Of a DNA stretch of 64,000 nucleotides, positions 34,788 to 44,014 are shown piece after piece (position 1 is the first letter of the stretch; each line of letters begins with the position of its first letter). Origin of the DNA: Galbitalea sp036271795 (GTDB lineage Bacteria > Actinomycetota > Actinomycetes > Actinomycetales > Microbacteriaceae); contig DATAZY010000039.1 in NCBI GenBank assembly GCA_036271795.1, positions 1 to 64,000 of the forward strand. The letters run 5' to 3'. A program made the position numbers and the translations under genes. The notes beneath the pieces were generated by a model. The model had not been told where the DNA came from. It saw only the letters and a list, made by a program, of their open reading frames with translations, and made no database searches.

Positions 34788-35603
34788 ATGACAGGCTCGG
34801 CCCCCGTCTCAACTCTTGAAGGATGGAAGCAGTCACCGTTCAGCGGTGGCGGTCGAACCCACGACGTGTACGAAAAGGGCAGCGGCCCGGGTGTGGTATT
34901 CATCCCAGAGGTCCCGGGACTGACGCCGGACGTGCTCGGTCTCGCGCAACATCTCGTCGACAGCGGTTTTACGGTGGTCGTCCCGTCGCCATTCGGAACA
35001 CCAGGTCGCGAGGGAACAATGGGATACACGCTGCGCACGGTGGCGCGTCTGTGCGTCTCCGCGGAGTTCCGGGCTTTCGCGCTGGATGCCCATCGGCCGA
35101 TCAGCGACTTTTTGCGCGCCGTCGCCGCGGATCTCGCATCCAGAACGCCGGGAGCCGGCGTTGGCGTCATCGGGATGTGTTTCACCGGCGGATTCGCGCT
35201 GGCGACCGCGGTGGACGGCTCGGTGCTGGCATCCGTGCTCAGCCAGCCGGCTGTGCCATTCCCGACCAGCAGGGCGCGCAGGATGGACCCCGGCTTGTCG
35301 GCATCGGAGCTTGATGCGGTTGCTGCGCGAACAATGGACGATGGCCTTTGCGTTCTCGGGCTTCGATTCAGCGAAGACATCAGTGCACCGCGAGCGCGAT
35401 TCGCGGGCCTGAAAGCAAGACTCGGCGACGCATTCGAGGTGATCGAATTGGACTCCTCGCCCGGAAACACCGGTGGGTACGGCAAGGGTGCGCATTCGGT
35501 TCTGACCGGCGAGGTACGCGAGACTCCGCAGAATTCCGCCTACGACACCCGCGCGCACGTCGTGGAATTTCTGCACAGAAACATCCGCCGCAAGGCTGAC
35601 TAG
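34788..35603 (+). CDS. Dienelactone hydrolase family protein
   Basis: A 271-residue alpha/beta hydrolase. The nucleophile elbow GVIGMCFTGGFALA at about residues 125-138 carries a cysteine (GxCxxG), as in dienelactone hydrolase. VFIPEVPGLTPDVLGLAQHL near 34-53 is the oxyanion strand, and GAHSVLTGEVRETPQN near the end probably holds the histidine. Classical members open dienelactone in chloroaromatic breakdown, but many are general esterases; no such pathway is nearby. It is an isolated gene. Confidence 0.87.
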   Translation: MTGSAPVSTLEGWKQSPFSGGGRTHDVYEKGSGPGVVFIPEVPGLTPDVLGLAQHLVDSGFTVVVPSPFGTPGREGTMGYTLRTVARLCVSAEFRAFALDAHRPISDFLRAVAADLASRTPGAGVGVIGMCFTGGFALATAVDGSVLASVLSQPAVPFPTSRARRMDPGLSASELDAVAARTMDDGLCVLGLRFSEDISAPRARFAGLKARLGDAFEVIELDSSPGNTGGYGKGAHSVLTGEVRETPQNSAYDTRAHVVEFLHRNIRRKAD

Positions 35604-35657
35604 TTTTACTCACAGGGCTGACCCGCCAGTGCGAGCCCGCTCAATAGACTGTCGCGC

Positions 35658-38600
35658 ATGAGCAAGATCTGGAGCGAGAACGCCTCACGTTATCTCGCAC
35701 GACGAGACCTGTGCCCGCGCTGCGACTATCCCGTGACCGAGGGCGGACGGTGCCCCAACTGCAGGGCAGATCTGTCCAGCCCGATTGCCGGACAGGTCGC
35801 GGCGACCTCCCAGATTGTGGTCGAAGCGCTGGCCGCGCGCCAGCGTCTCATCGACACTCTGCCGACTCTGCCGCCGCTGCCACTACCAGCTCTCGTTGCG
35901 CCACCGGTCGGTGTCGAAACGACCGCCGCGCGCGAGGGATCGCAGATCAGCGTCCAGTCCGTGTTGGCCGTCGTTGGTGCCGCGCTGCTCGCCGTCGCGG
36001 CGATTGTCTTCACTTTCCTGAACCCCGACCTCACCAACTTCGCCACCAGGACGATCATCGTGGCGGTGACGACAGCGATCTTCCTCGGCGGCGCCCTGCT
36101 GCTGGCGCGCGCGAAACTGCAGTTCTCGGCGGAAGCCGTCGGCGCGCTCGGCATGGTCTTCGTGGTGCTCGACGTCTGGGCGTTCTCTCACAACGCACCA
36201 CCCTCGGTGAGCCCGTACTATTTCGCAGGGATCGGGACCCTGTGTGCCGCGGTCGTCATGATCGGCATCGCGAGGATCGTTCGCATCCGCACCTGGCTCT
36301 GGCTCGGGTTGCTCGGGCTCGCGATCACTCCGGCCTGGTTCGGTTACGCGGTGAATTCGACCTGGTCGACCATCCTCGGGCACCTGGGGGTCGTCGTTGT
36401 CGCGCTGGCCGTCCACGACGTGGTGCGGAAACTGCGAAGCAGGTTCGGCAGCGAACTTCGCGCGGATCGCTGGATGGCCACAGTCATTGAACTGGTTGCC
36501 TTGATTGTCGTTGGCATTCAACTCCTGTCACTCTTCAGTCAGCCCAACGCGACGCAGATTGCGGCAGTGCTCGCGGTCGCAGCACTACTCGCCGCGCTCA
36601 GTACGCGCAATGAACTTCGACGCCTGTGGAGTTTTGCCGCAGGCGGTCTCTTCACGCTGGCAGCGCCTGTGCTGGTTTTCGAGCTGCGCCTCGACGACTC
36701 CGCCTGGTTTGCCGCACTCGCCCCCGTCGCGGCAGCCGTTGCGATCGTCGTGCTTGCCGGACTATCTCGCATCCGGGCAACCGCTCCCGAGCCTCGAGTG
36801 TCTCGCATCCACGTCGTCACCGGCTCACTCGTGGTCCTGTTGGCCACGGCGGCTCCCGCCGTCTTCGTAACGATCGGCCAGTCGGTCCTGCCGCTCGGCA
36901 ACGGGATCCCTCACGTGCTCAGCCTCGCCGCAGCACTCGGCCTTGCGGTCACCGCCGCGGGACTCCTCGAAGTCCGACTGCTTGCGCCAAATGCGATTTC
37001 AGCCCGTTTCCGGCACGGAATTCTCGTGCTCAGCCTCTGGTTCGGAATGCTCGCCCTTCTGGCTATTTCGGGTTGGGGTGCGCTTCCGCGTGTGGCTCAG
37101 GTCTCGATTGGACTCGGGGTCGCGCTGGCGGTCAGCGTGCTCATGGTTCGCGTTCGCAGGGTGGGGCTCGCCCGGACCAGCATCCGCCTGCCCCTCCTGG
37201 TCGGCGTCCACCTGCTCGTGCTGCACGCCGCCGCGGTCGCCTGGACTGCGCCGCTTCTGGCCGAGCTCGGCGGCGCCGCGGTGGTCATCGTCTGGATCGC
37301 GGTCACGGTCGCGATGCCGAACATTGTCCGGCCCGTGCACACGGCGATTGGTTTCGCGTATGCGCTCATCGTGTTCGCACACGTCCTCCAGCTCGCCCAT
37401 GTCGAGACCATCGCGATCTACTGCGTGACGACCGCGCTTGCGTCGGCGTCCGCGCTGGCCGTGACCCTCGTCCGGCGTGTTCCGGCGCGTTACTGGTACG
37501 CGGTGATCATCGTCACCGCGGTGCCTTTCGTGATTGGGGTCGTCACGGTTCTGTTCGTCAGAAGCGGATGGACCGCGCTCTCGACTGGAGTCACATTCGC
37601 ACTCGCGCTAACTCTCGTGCTGACCAGTCGTCCGGGACTGAGCCGGGTTCTCCGAGGCGTTGCGGCCGCTCTTCTGGTGCCCGCGCTGGCCGTCGTCGTT
37701 ATCTGCCTCGGAGCGCAGCTCATCATCGTCAGCGCCTCGCCGATCACGCTGCCGATCATCGCGGTTATCGTTGCGTGCGCGCTTCCCAGCACCGAGCTGA
37801 TCCGTGTCGGCCTCCGTCGGCTGGGGCGGTCAGAGGCGGATGCGAGAGCCATCCGGTTTTGCATTGAAGGCTCGGCCCTGGTCACTGCGGCCGTCGCCGT
37901 CCTGCTCGCCTTGGTGCGCGAGGCGGCGGGTCTGGGCACGAGTTTCATCGTTCTGCTGATCATCGGAGTCGGCGCTGCAGCGACCGCACTTATCAGCCGG
38001 CGTCGGTATGCCTGGATTGTGGCCGCGGTGAGCTGGACCGGCGCACTCTGGTGTGTCTGGGGCCTCCTCGGTGTACAGGTGCTCGAGCCGTACCTCTTGC
38101 CGCCCGCAATTGCCGCCGTAATCGTGGGTGCCGTTGCGGTGCTTCGCGGGCTGCCGGGATTGGCGCTGTACGCCGTGGGACTCGCTTGCGCGATCGCCCC
38201 CTCGCTCGTCGTTCTCGCGGGCTGGGGCAACGGCGACTCGACGCCCTGGCGCACGTACGGTCTCGTCGCCGGCGCCGTCGTTCTCGTCGCGATGGGCGCG
38301 ATTGCCGCTCTGCGTCCCGTCGGATCCCGGTTCGGGATGCTCGCAACCCCGACCCTTGTCGTCGGGATTGTCGCGGCGGCTGCCGCATCCATCGAATCAT
38401 CGAGGGTCGCACTCGGCCTGGACCGTCTGTGGCTGGTCGCCGACCAACCCGTGACTGTCGCCGTCCTCGAACTCAGCGTCATTGCTGCGATACTCGCTGG
38501 CCTCGCAGCTCGCTTTCTCGTTACCCCAGCCCGACTGGACGGTGGCAGGTGGCGCTGGGTCTATGTGCCGGCGACGCTGTACCTCGCCTTTGGACCCATC

Positions 38601-39254
38601 ACAGCCATGCGCCACGGCTGGCTGCCCGTGTGGACCATGTTCGCGCTGACTGTGGTGCTGCTTGCGCTGATGATCGCGACGGTAGCGCGTGCTCGCGTGC
38701 GGTCTGTCGCGCTTCCGCCAGTGTGGTTCATGTTCCTCGTTGCCTGGTGCACTGCGGTCGCGGGCTGGAGCAGTCGGTCTTTGCGCGTTGAGGCCTTCTC
38801 GCTGCCCCTCGGACTGGCCCTGCTCGCGGTCGGAATCATCGCGATGCGCGGCACGAGGATGCCTCGACGAGGCCCGACCTCCTGGCCGATCGGATTTGCT
38901 GGATCATGGCGACTGCTGACCCCGGGAATCGTGGTGACTTTTCTGCCGTCGATTCTGGCGACCGGAACGGATCCACAGACGCTCCGCGCCATTCTCGTGA
39001 TCGCCCTTGCGCTGGTCGCCATCCTGATCGGCTCGCTCCGCAGGCTGGGCGCACCATTCCTTCTCGGCATCATTGTGCTGCCGATCGAGAACATCACCGT
39101 ATTCGCGGCTCAGATCGGTCACACCATTAGCGCCACCTCGTGGTGGATCACACTCGCAACTGCGGGAGCAGTGCTCCTCGTGATCGCGGTGACCTATGAG
39201 CGCAGGAGCGGAGGCGAAAAGGGTGTGGCGGCCCGCCTGCGCGACCTGCGCTAA
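35658..39254 (+). CDS. Giant polytopic membrane protein, SCO7613 C-terminal domain type (1198 aa)
   Basis: Residues 18-40 form a small zinc ribbon (CPRCDYPVTEGGRCPNC). A linker follows, and about 1100 residues hold more than 30 hydrophobic helices with short loops. This plan matches the actinobacterial family named after the SCO7613 C-terminal domain, with no known function. The zinc ribbon at a cytoplasmic end suggests contact with nucleic acid or a partner protein. Start ATG 35658 lies about 8 residues before the ribbon. The gene is long and unbroken, and stands alone between the hydrolase gene and the convergent Ig-repeat protein. Confidence 0.85.
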   Translation: MSKIWSENASRYLARRDLCPRCDYPVTEGGRCPNCRADLSSPIAGQVAATSQIVVEALAARQRLIDTLPTLPPLPLPALVAPPVGVETTAAREGSQISVQSVLAVVGAALLAVAAIVFTFLNPDLTNFATRTIIVAVTTAIFLGGALLLARAKLQFSAEAVGALGMVFVVLDVWAFSHNAPPSVSPYYFAGIGTLCAAVVMIGIARIVRIRTWLWLGLLGLAITPAWFGYAVNSTWSTILGHLGVVVVALAVHDVVRKLRSRFGSELRADRWMATVIELVALIVVGIQLLSLFSQPNATQIAAVLAVAALLAALSTRNELRRLWSFAAGGLFTLAAPVLVFELRLDDSAWFAALAPVAAAVAIVVLAGLSRIRATAPEPRVSRIHVVTGSLVVLLATAAPAVFVTIGQSVLPLGNGIPHVLSLAAALGLAVTAAGLLEVRLLAPNAISARFRHGILVLSLWFGMLALLAISGWGALPRVAQVSIGLGVALAVSVLMVRVRRVGLARTSIRLPLLVGVHLLVLHAAAVAWTAPLLAELGGAAVVIVWIAVTVAMPNIVRPVHTAIGFAYALIVFAHVLQLAHVETIAIYCVTTALASASALAVTLVRRVPARYWYAVIIVTAVPFVIGVVTVLFVRSGWTALSTGVTFALALTLVLTSRPGLSRVLRGVAAALLVPALAVVVICLGAQLIIVSASPITLPIIAVIVACALPSTELIRVGLRRLGRSEADARAIRFCIEGSALVTAAVAVLLALVREAAGLGTSFIVLLIIGVGAAATALISRRRYAWIVAAVSWTGALWCVWGLLGVQVLEPYLLPPAIAAVIVGAVAVLRGLPGLALYAVGLACAIAPSLVVLAGWGNGDSTPWRTYGLVAGAVVLVAMGAIAALRPVGSRFGMLATPTLVVGIVAAAAASIESSRVALGLDRLWLVADQPVTVAVLELSVIAAILAGLAARFLVTPARLDGGRWRWVYVPATLYLAFGPITAMRHGWLPVWTMFALTVVLLALMIATVARARVRSVALPPVWFMFLVAWCTAVAGWSSRSLRVEAFSLPLGLALLAVGIIAMRGTRMPRRGPTSWPIGFAGSWRLLTPGIVVTFLPSILATGTDPQTLRAILVIALALVAILIGSLRRLGAPFLLGIIVLPIENITVFAAQIGHTISATSWWITLATAGAVLLVIAVTYERRSGGEKGVAARLRDLR

Positions 39255-39264
39255 TCCCAACACG

Positions 39265-39286
39265 ACGGAACCTTCGTGACTTCCGT
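39265..39286. terminator. Weak stem-loop between convergent genes
   Basis: ACGGAA (39265-39270) and TTCCGT (39281-39286) with a 10-base loop and a short T/C run after it. Placed 10 bases after the SCO7613-type stop, it may serve as its terminator. Confidence 0.35.
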
Positions 39287-39313
39287 TTCCCTATGTCGCT
39301 CTCGGTGAGGACG

Positions 39314-42300
39314 TTACTCCGGGGTCCTCGGTCCCTCTTCGCCGTGCCCCGACCGGAGCCGGAACAGCGCCCAGATGCCGACGGCAACGAGCGCGAAGGC
39401 GACGAAGAACACGCCCCATCCGAGTAGCGGCGCACTCTCCGGACCCCAGTTGTCCGAGATCGGCGCGATCACGAAGATCAGGATCAGCACGGCACCGAAG
39501 TACGCGACGGCCCACGCCCACTTCTTCCAGGCAAAGATGGCCGCGCCGTCGAGGAATCGAAGGGGCAGTAGCGAAATCACCAGGGTCGCGAGTAACTCGA
39601 TCGTCATGGCGCTCAGTACTTCAGACCAGAGCAGGTTCCAGAAGCTTGGATGAGCCTGCGCGATCGGCGCGATGGCGCTGTAGGCGAGCCAGGTCCCCAG
39701 TCCGAGAATGACCGTGACACCGACCGAGACGATCGCCAGGATGCCGCTTCTCCGCCGCCCAAGCTCCGCGCCGAACGTCACGCCGAGCACACCGGCGAAT
39801 AGGAAGCCGGGCTCGATATGGCCGATCCGCGAAATCACCGCCGAGACGAGAACGAGAATGAGTGCCGCAGGAAGTGGCCGCAGGGACATCGGGGCAGAAA
39901 AGGCCCGACGTGAGACGATGCCGGTAACCGCGGGAACGATCACGTTAACGCCCGCGAGCGAGAGCACCAGAGCGAACCACAGCCGCACAGAACTTCCGTT
40001 GAAGCCGAAACCTGGTTCGGCAAATCCGAGTAGCAGGGCAGCGATCAGGATAATGACCGACCCGCCAAGCCACGGGTTGATCTTCACCCGCTTCGCACGC
40101 CGCTTTACGCCCGCAAACCAGCGGCGTGTTGGGGCGAGCCACCGGAAGGCGCTCTCGTAGTTCTCCCGAATGGTGTTCTTGAGCAGTTCCGCCGGAAACG
40201 CCACGAACAGGACGAATCCCCCGGCCACTCCGCCAGACACTGCCGCGCCGAGCGCGGTGATCTTGATCGCGGTGATCGAGTGCAGCGAAGTCGAGAACGT
40301 CGTCGGCGAATCGAGAGTCTGAGCCGGGGCCGCTGAGGCGGGGTGCCCGGGGTGCGCAGCGTGCGCAGCGTGCGGCGTTTGCTTGTTTCCCGTGATCGCG
40401 AGCGGCGAGTCGCCCGGGGAACTCGTCGGATCCGGCGTCGGTGCCACGGTTGGGGTCGGCGTCGGGGTGGGACCTGCCGTGGCGGGTATTACATCCCCCG
40501 CCGGCGTACTGATCGTGAACGACTCGGTGCTGCTCGGCGACGAGGTCGTGCCGTAGGGGTCCGTCGCGACCGCGGAAATTGTGTGGATGCCCAGAGCCAG
40601 CTTTGCCGTCGAGCACGACCAGCTTCCGTCTTCGGTGGCCGTTGTCGTACACGCGCTTGCACCGTCGATGACGACACCGACTGTCATCCCGGGACCACTC
40701 GTGCCCACCACGGCCAGCGTGCGTGCGATCGTCTTGAGTCCATCCGTTGGCGTCGAAATGCTGGGTGCACTCGGCGGAGCAAGGATCGTGATGGTTACCG
40801 GTTCGGTCTCGCCCGAACTCGACTCGTAGGCATCCGTGGCAACGGCCGTCACGGAGTGTGCACCGATCGCGACGCTCGAGACCTGGCAGCTCCACTGGGC
40901 GCCCGAGACCAGTGCGACGCAGGCGTTCGTGCCGTCGATCAGCACCTGAACCGTGACGCCGGTCGCGCTCGAACCGCTGACCGTCAGCGGCCTCTTCGAG
41001 CTCTCATAGAGGTTAGTTGGCGCGACGATCTGCGGAGGCGCGGGGCCGTCCAGGATGGTGATCGTCCTGCTCGGGGCGGACTCCGAATTGGTCCCATAGC
41101 TGTCGGTCGCGAATGCGCCGAGGGTGTGCTGGCCGGGCCCAACCGAGCCGAGGTCGCAACTCCATGCGCCAGCGAGAACAACCGTGTTGCAGGCATCGGA
41201 CGCGTCAAGCGTGACGTGGATGCTCGTGCCGTCGACTCCGTTGCCGGTCGCGGTAAGCGCGGGCTGGGAACTCTCGTACCCGTTCAACGGCAAGCTGATT
41301 GAGGGTGCGGCGGGTGGGGGCAGGATCGTCAGGATGTGCTCACCAGCGGAACCGGAGCGGTTACCGTACCGATCTGCAGCGTAGGCGCTCAGTGTGTGCG
41401 GTCCGGGCGCGAGCGCCCTCGTCCTGCAGTGCCAGGTGCCGCCGACCACGACAGAGGCGCACGCGCGCACACCGTCGATGACGGCATGCACGATGTCGCC
41501 ATCATCCGCGCTCCCTGACACGAGAACGGTCGGATGCGAATTCGTGTATCCGCCAGCGGGCGTAGAGATAGTCGGAATCGACGGCGGGTTGATGAAGTCC
41601 ATGAAGAAAAGGTTGGTCGCGCCGAGCGAGTTCGGATGAACAGTGTCGATCTGTTCCGCGCGGACGTAGTACTTGTTTCCGACCGTCATCGCCGTCCCGC
41701 CCGAGAATGGGCAGGTGAAGTTGCCGGAAGCGTCGGCAACGACAGAGCAATATCCGCCGCTGCTTGGGAAACCATCGAGTCCGTAGGTCACATTGACGTT
41801 CGCGTTCGGCTCTGCGGTTCCGACGAGTGTCGGGCTCGTATTCGTGAGGTGAGCCGTTCGCGCTCCGCCGGAGGTGTTGACCGGAGAACTGAATGCGGGG
41901 TCTGGCAACGGACGAAGGAGCTTGTACGTGTCGGCAATGTAGTCGGAAGTGCGCCCACCGGCCCAGGTCGGGGTCTGATCTGCCAGCAGGCCGAAGACCG
42001 GGTCGCCGTACCCTGCGGCATCAGGAAGGGCTGGCGAGATGGTGCAACTCCATTTGCCGCTGCCGTCTGCAGTGGTCGAGCAGCTCGACGAGTTCAGCCC
42101 AACATTGACGACCGCGCCAGGATCCGCAGTTCCCGTGAGGGCTGGCTGCGGGTCGCTGCTCGTGATTCGCTGTCCAACCGCACCGTTGATGTTGGGTATC
42201 CAGATCAGTGAAAACGTGCTGGTGTCGAGGTTCGGCGGCGCGTCGCTGAAGTTGCCGGTGGCGGTCGCCGTAATGCTTTCGCTCGTCGTCAGACCGTCGA

Positions 42301-42589
42301 CGTCGCATGACCAGTTGTCGGTCGCATCAGCGAGCGCTGTGCATCCAAGTCCCTGTGTCGTCGTCAGAGTGATCGCCTCGCCCGGTGTCGCGATCCCGCT
42401 GAAGGTCGTGTCCGTCGAGTAGGAGTACGTACCGGTCGCCGGACTCAGAATCGTCACCGGCACGGGACCGGCGGCATCCGCGCTTTCCGCTTCGAGGATG
42501 AGAAGCACGCCCGAGCTGGCGATGACGATGCCAGCGAACAGGCTCGCGCTGAGCACCTTTCGCGCGCGTTTTCGGGTAAACGGGCTCAT
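39314..42589 (-). CDS. Ig-like-repeat exported protein fused to a multi-helix membrane domain (1091 aa)
   Basis: A signal/anchor segment (residues 12-32) precedes about seven bacterial Ig-like repeats of 90-95 residues, best seen at about 340-710. Each has a Cys pair and a GxWSC strand (SACNTVVLAGAWSCDLG, then NACVALVSGAQWSCQVS). A Pro/Thr linker (about 715-735) and an Ala/His/Pro-rich stretch follow. Residues about 760-1080 hold eight or so membrane helices, with INPWLGGSVIILIAALLLG near 850. So an extracellular repeat arm sits on a polytopic membrane base. The repeats could bind partners or the cell wall; the membrane domain is unrecognised. It is divergent from the MoxR/DUF58 operon. Confidence 0.8.
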   Translation of the reverse strand: MSPFTRKRARKVLSASLFAGIVIASSGVLLILEAESADAAGPVPVTILSPATGTYSYSTDTTFSGIATPGEAITLTTTQGLGCTALADATDNWSCDVDGLTTSESITATATGNFSDAPPNLDTSTFSLIWIPNINGAVGQRITSSDPQPALTGTADPGAVVNVGLNSSSCSTTADGSGKWSCTISPALPDAAGYGDPVFGLLADQTPTWAGGRTSDYIADTYKLLRPLPDPAFSSPVNTSGGARTAHLTNTSPTLVGTAEPNANVNVTYGLDGFPSSGGYCSVVADASGNFTCPFSGGTAMTVGNKYYVRAEQIDTVHPNSLGATNLFFMDFINPPSIPTISTPAGGYTNSHPTVLVSGSADDGDIVHAVIDGVRACASVVVGGTWHCRTRALAPGPHTLSAYAADRYGNRSGSAGEHILTILPPPAAPSISLPLNGYESSQPALTATGNGVDGTSIHVTLDASDACNTVVLAGAWSCDLGSVGPGQHTLGAFATDSYGTNSESAPSRTITILDGPAPPQIVAPTNLYESSKRPLTVSGSSATGVTVQVLIDGTNACVALVSGAQWSCQVSSVAIGAHSVTAVATDAYESSSGETEPVTITILAPPSAPSISTPTDGLKTIARTLAVVGTSGPGMTVGVVIDGASACTTTATEDGSWSCSTAKLALGIHTISAVATDPYGTTSSPSSTESFTISTPAGDVIPATAGPTPTPTPTVAPTPDPTSSPGDSPLAITGNKQTPHAAHAAHPGHPASAAPAQTLDSPTTFSTSLHSITAIKITALGAAVSGGVAGGFVLFVAFPAELLKNTIRENYESAFRWLAPTRRWFAGVKRRAKRVKINPWLGGSVIILIAALLLGFAEPGFGFNGSSVRLWFALVLSLAGVNVIVPAVTGIVSRRAFSAPMSLRPLPAALILVLVSAVISRIGHIEPGFLFAGVLGVTFGAELGRRRSGILAIVSVGVTVILGLGTWLAYSAIAPIAQAHPSFWNLLWSEVLSAMTIELLATLVISLLPLRFLDGAAIFAWKKWAWAVAYFGAVLILIFVIAPISDNWGPESAPLLGWGVFFVAFALVAVGIWALFRLRSGHGEEGPRTPE

Positions 42590-42785
42590 TGGAGTCGCTT
42601 CTCAATAGAAAGCTTGAGCCCCACCCGCTCGATTCGCGTCGGGTACGCGAACTGGATGCAGTATATGGCCCAAGAGTTCCTCTGCGCAGTAGAACGAATC
42701 GGCTCCAAAGCGCCGCCCTGAGCCAAAACTCGAGGTCCGCCACTGCGGGCGCGATGCTCAGCTCACGGCGAGTACCCTGAAAAGC

Positions 42786-43511
42786 GTGAAACGGGATGGC
42801 ATTCGACCCCCGATCATCGTCGCCGTCGTCGCCCTGTTCTGCATCGTTATGGCAATCGGTGCGGGGCTGGAGGGGCAGTTCAGCTTTTCCGGCCCGATCT
42901 GGAGCCCTTCGGATGGCAATGACCAACCGGTAAAACTCACGACGCCAACACCCGATCCTGTGTCATCATCGCCGTCGCCACTTCCCGTACCCAATCACCT
43001 CGAGATCACTTTCAGTTGGGTTCCTATCGCCATAGTGATGGCAATCCTGGTCCTGGCAGCACTGGCCGTCATCGTCCTCCTCTGGATTCGCAAACACCCG
43101 CGCCGCGGGACACGGCGGCAGTTCTCGACAGTCGACTCCGATGCCGAGGATGTCCTCGTCGGCCAGGAAGCCGTGCCGGACCTCCCAACCCTGCGCCGCG
43201 GTCTGGCACTGGCTAGCGAGGCGCTGGAGACTGACCGGACGCCTCGGGATGCGATCGTCCGGGCGTGGGTGGGACTTCAGGAAGCCGCGGAAGACTCGGG
43301 TGTCAGCAGGCGCCTCTCAGAAACGCCAACAGAATTCACCGCCCGCGTGTTTACTGCCGTCAGCGCGGACAGGAGTGCCGCCGACATTCTCCTCGCCCTC
43401 TACCTGCGAGTCCGGTTCGGCAGGCACCCCGCCGGTGCCGAGGACCTGCGCTCAGCGAAGGACGCCGTCGAAGCCCTGCGCGCCAGCTGGCCGGACCGGG
43501 GTCCACAATGA
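42786..43511 (+). CDS. DUF4129-type membrane protein
   Basis: A 241-residue protein with a helix at about 10-30, an outside Pro/Ser linker, a second helix at about 78-101 and a C-terminal cytoplasmic helical domain. The latter contains ETPTEFTARVFTAVSADRSA near 188-207, the DUF4129 hallmark. DUF4129 proteins accompany MoxR, DUF58 and transglutaminase genes in many bacteria; the role is unknown. Its stop overlaps the next start (ATGA). The 196-bp divergent gap upstream is shared with the Ig-repeat gene. Confidence 0.85.
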   Translation: MKRDGIRPPIIVAVVALFCIVMAIGAGLEGQFSFSGPIWSPSDGNDQPVKLTTPTPDPVSSSPSPLPVPNHLEITFSWVPIAIVMAILVLAALAVIVLLWIRKHPRRGTRRQFSTVDSDAEDVLVGQEAVPDLPTLRRGLALASEALETDRTPRDAIVRAWVGLQEAAEDSGVSRRLSETPTEFTARVFTAVSADRSAADILLALYLRVRFGRHPAGAEDLRSAKDAVEALRASWPDRGPQ

Positions 43512-44014
43512 AACGCTTTGTCCCCGTGATCGTGATTGCGATCCTTACGGGAGCTATCGTCTGGTTCTTCGGGCTCGGCATCCTGCCTGCAATTGTCGTC
43601 AGCCTGGTGGCCGGCGCGATCGGTACTGTGCTCAGGCTCGTGACGACGGCGACACCGAACCGAGACTGGCCACTCCCGCCGCCGCCGATCACGGACGGGG
43701 CCAGGCGCGAGGCCTTCGAGTTGTCGTGGGCGATGCGGACTCGCAGCGGGATCGTGGATGACCGCGTTGTGCTCCGTGTGCGGTCGATCGCGGCGAACCG
43801 GCTGGCGTTGCGCCACCTGGATCTCGACAACCCAGCGCACAGGCCATCCATTGAGCGGCTGATCGGACCGCAGGTTTACGACCTCCTGACCTCGGTCGAC
43901 GAACGGCACGTGCGCCTCGCGACCGTGCTCGCCACGCTCGACGTCCTTGACTCGCTCGGAACCCGCCCTCCATCGGCCACCATCCCCATCCCCATCAGTG
44001 AGAAGCAGGCATGA
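43508..44014 (+). CDS. Small membrane protein of the MoxR operon, unknown
   Basis: A 168-residue protein with two hydrophobic segments at about 5-45 (VPVIVIAILTGAIVWFFGLG then ILPAIVVSLVAGAIGTVLRL) and a soluble C-terminal domain (about 60-160). No known motif is recognised. ATG 43508 is taken because it gives the 4-base overlaps with both neighbours that mark this operon; the open frame upstream is in the DUF4129 gene's other frame. The tight coupling suggests a subunit of the same complex. Confidence 0.78.
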   Translation: MKRFVPVIVIAILTGAIVWFFGLGILPAIVVSLVAGAIGTVLRLVTTATPNRDWPLPPPPITDGARREAFELSWAMRTRSGIVDDRVVLRVRSIAANRLALRHLDLDNPAHRPSIERLIGPQVYDLLTSVDERHVRLATVLATLDVLDSLGTRPPSATIPIPISEKQA

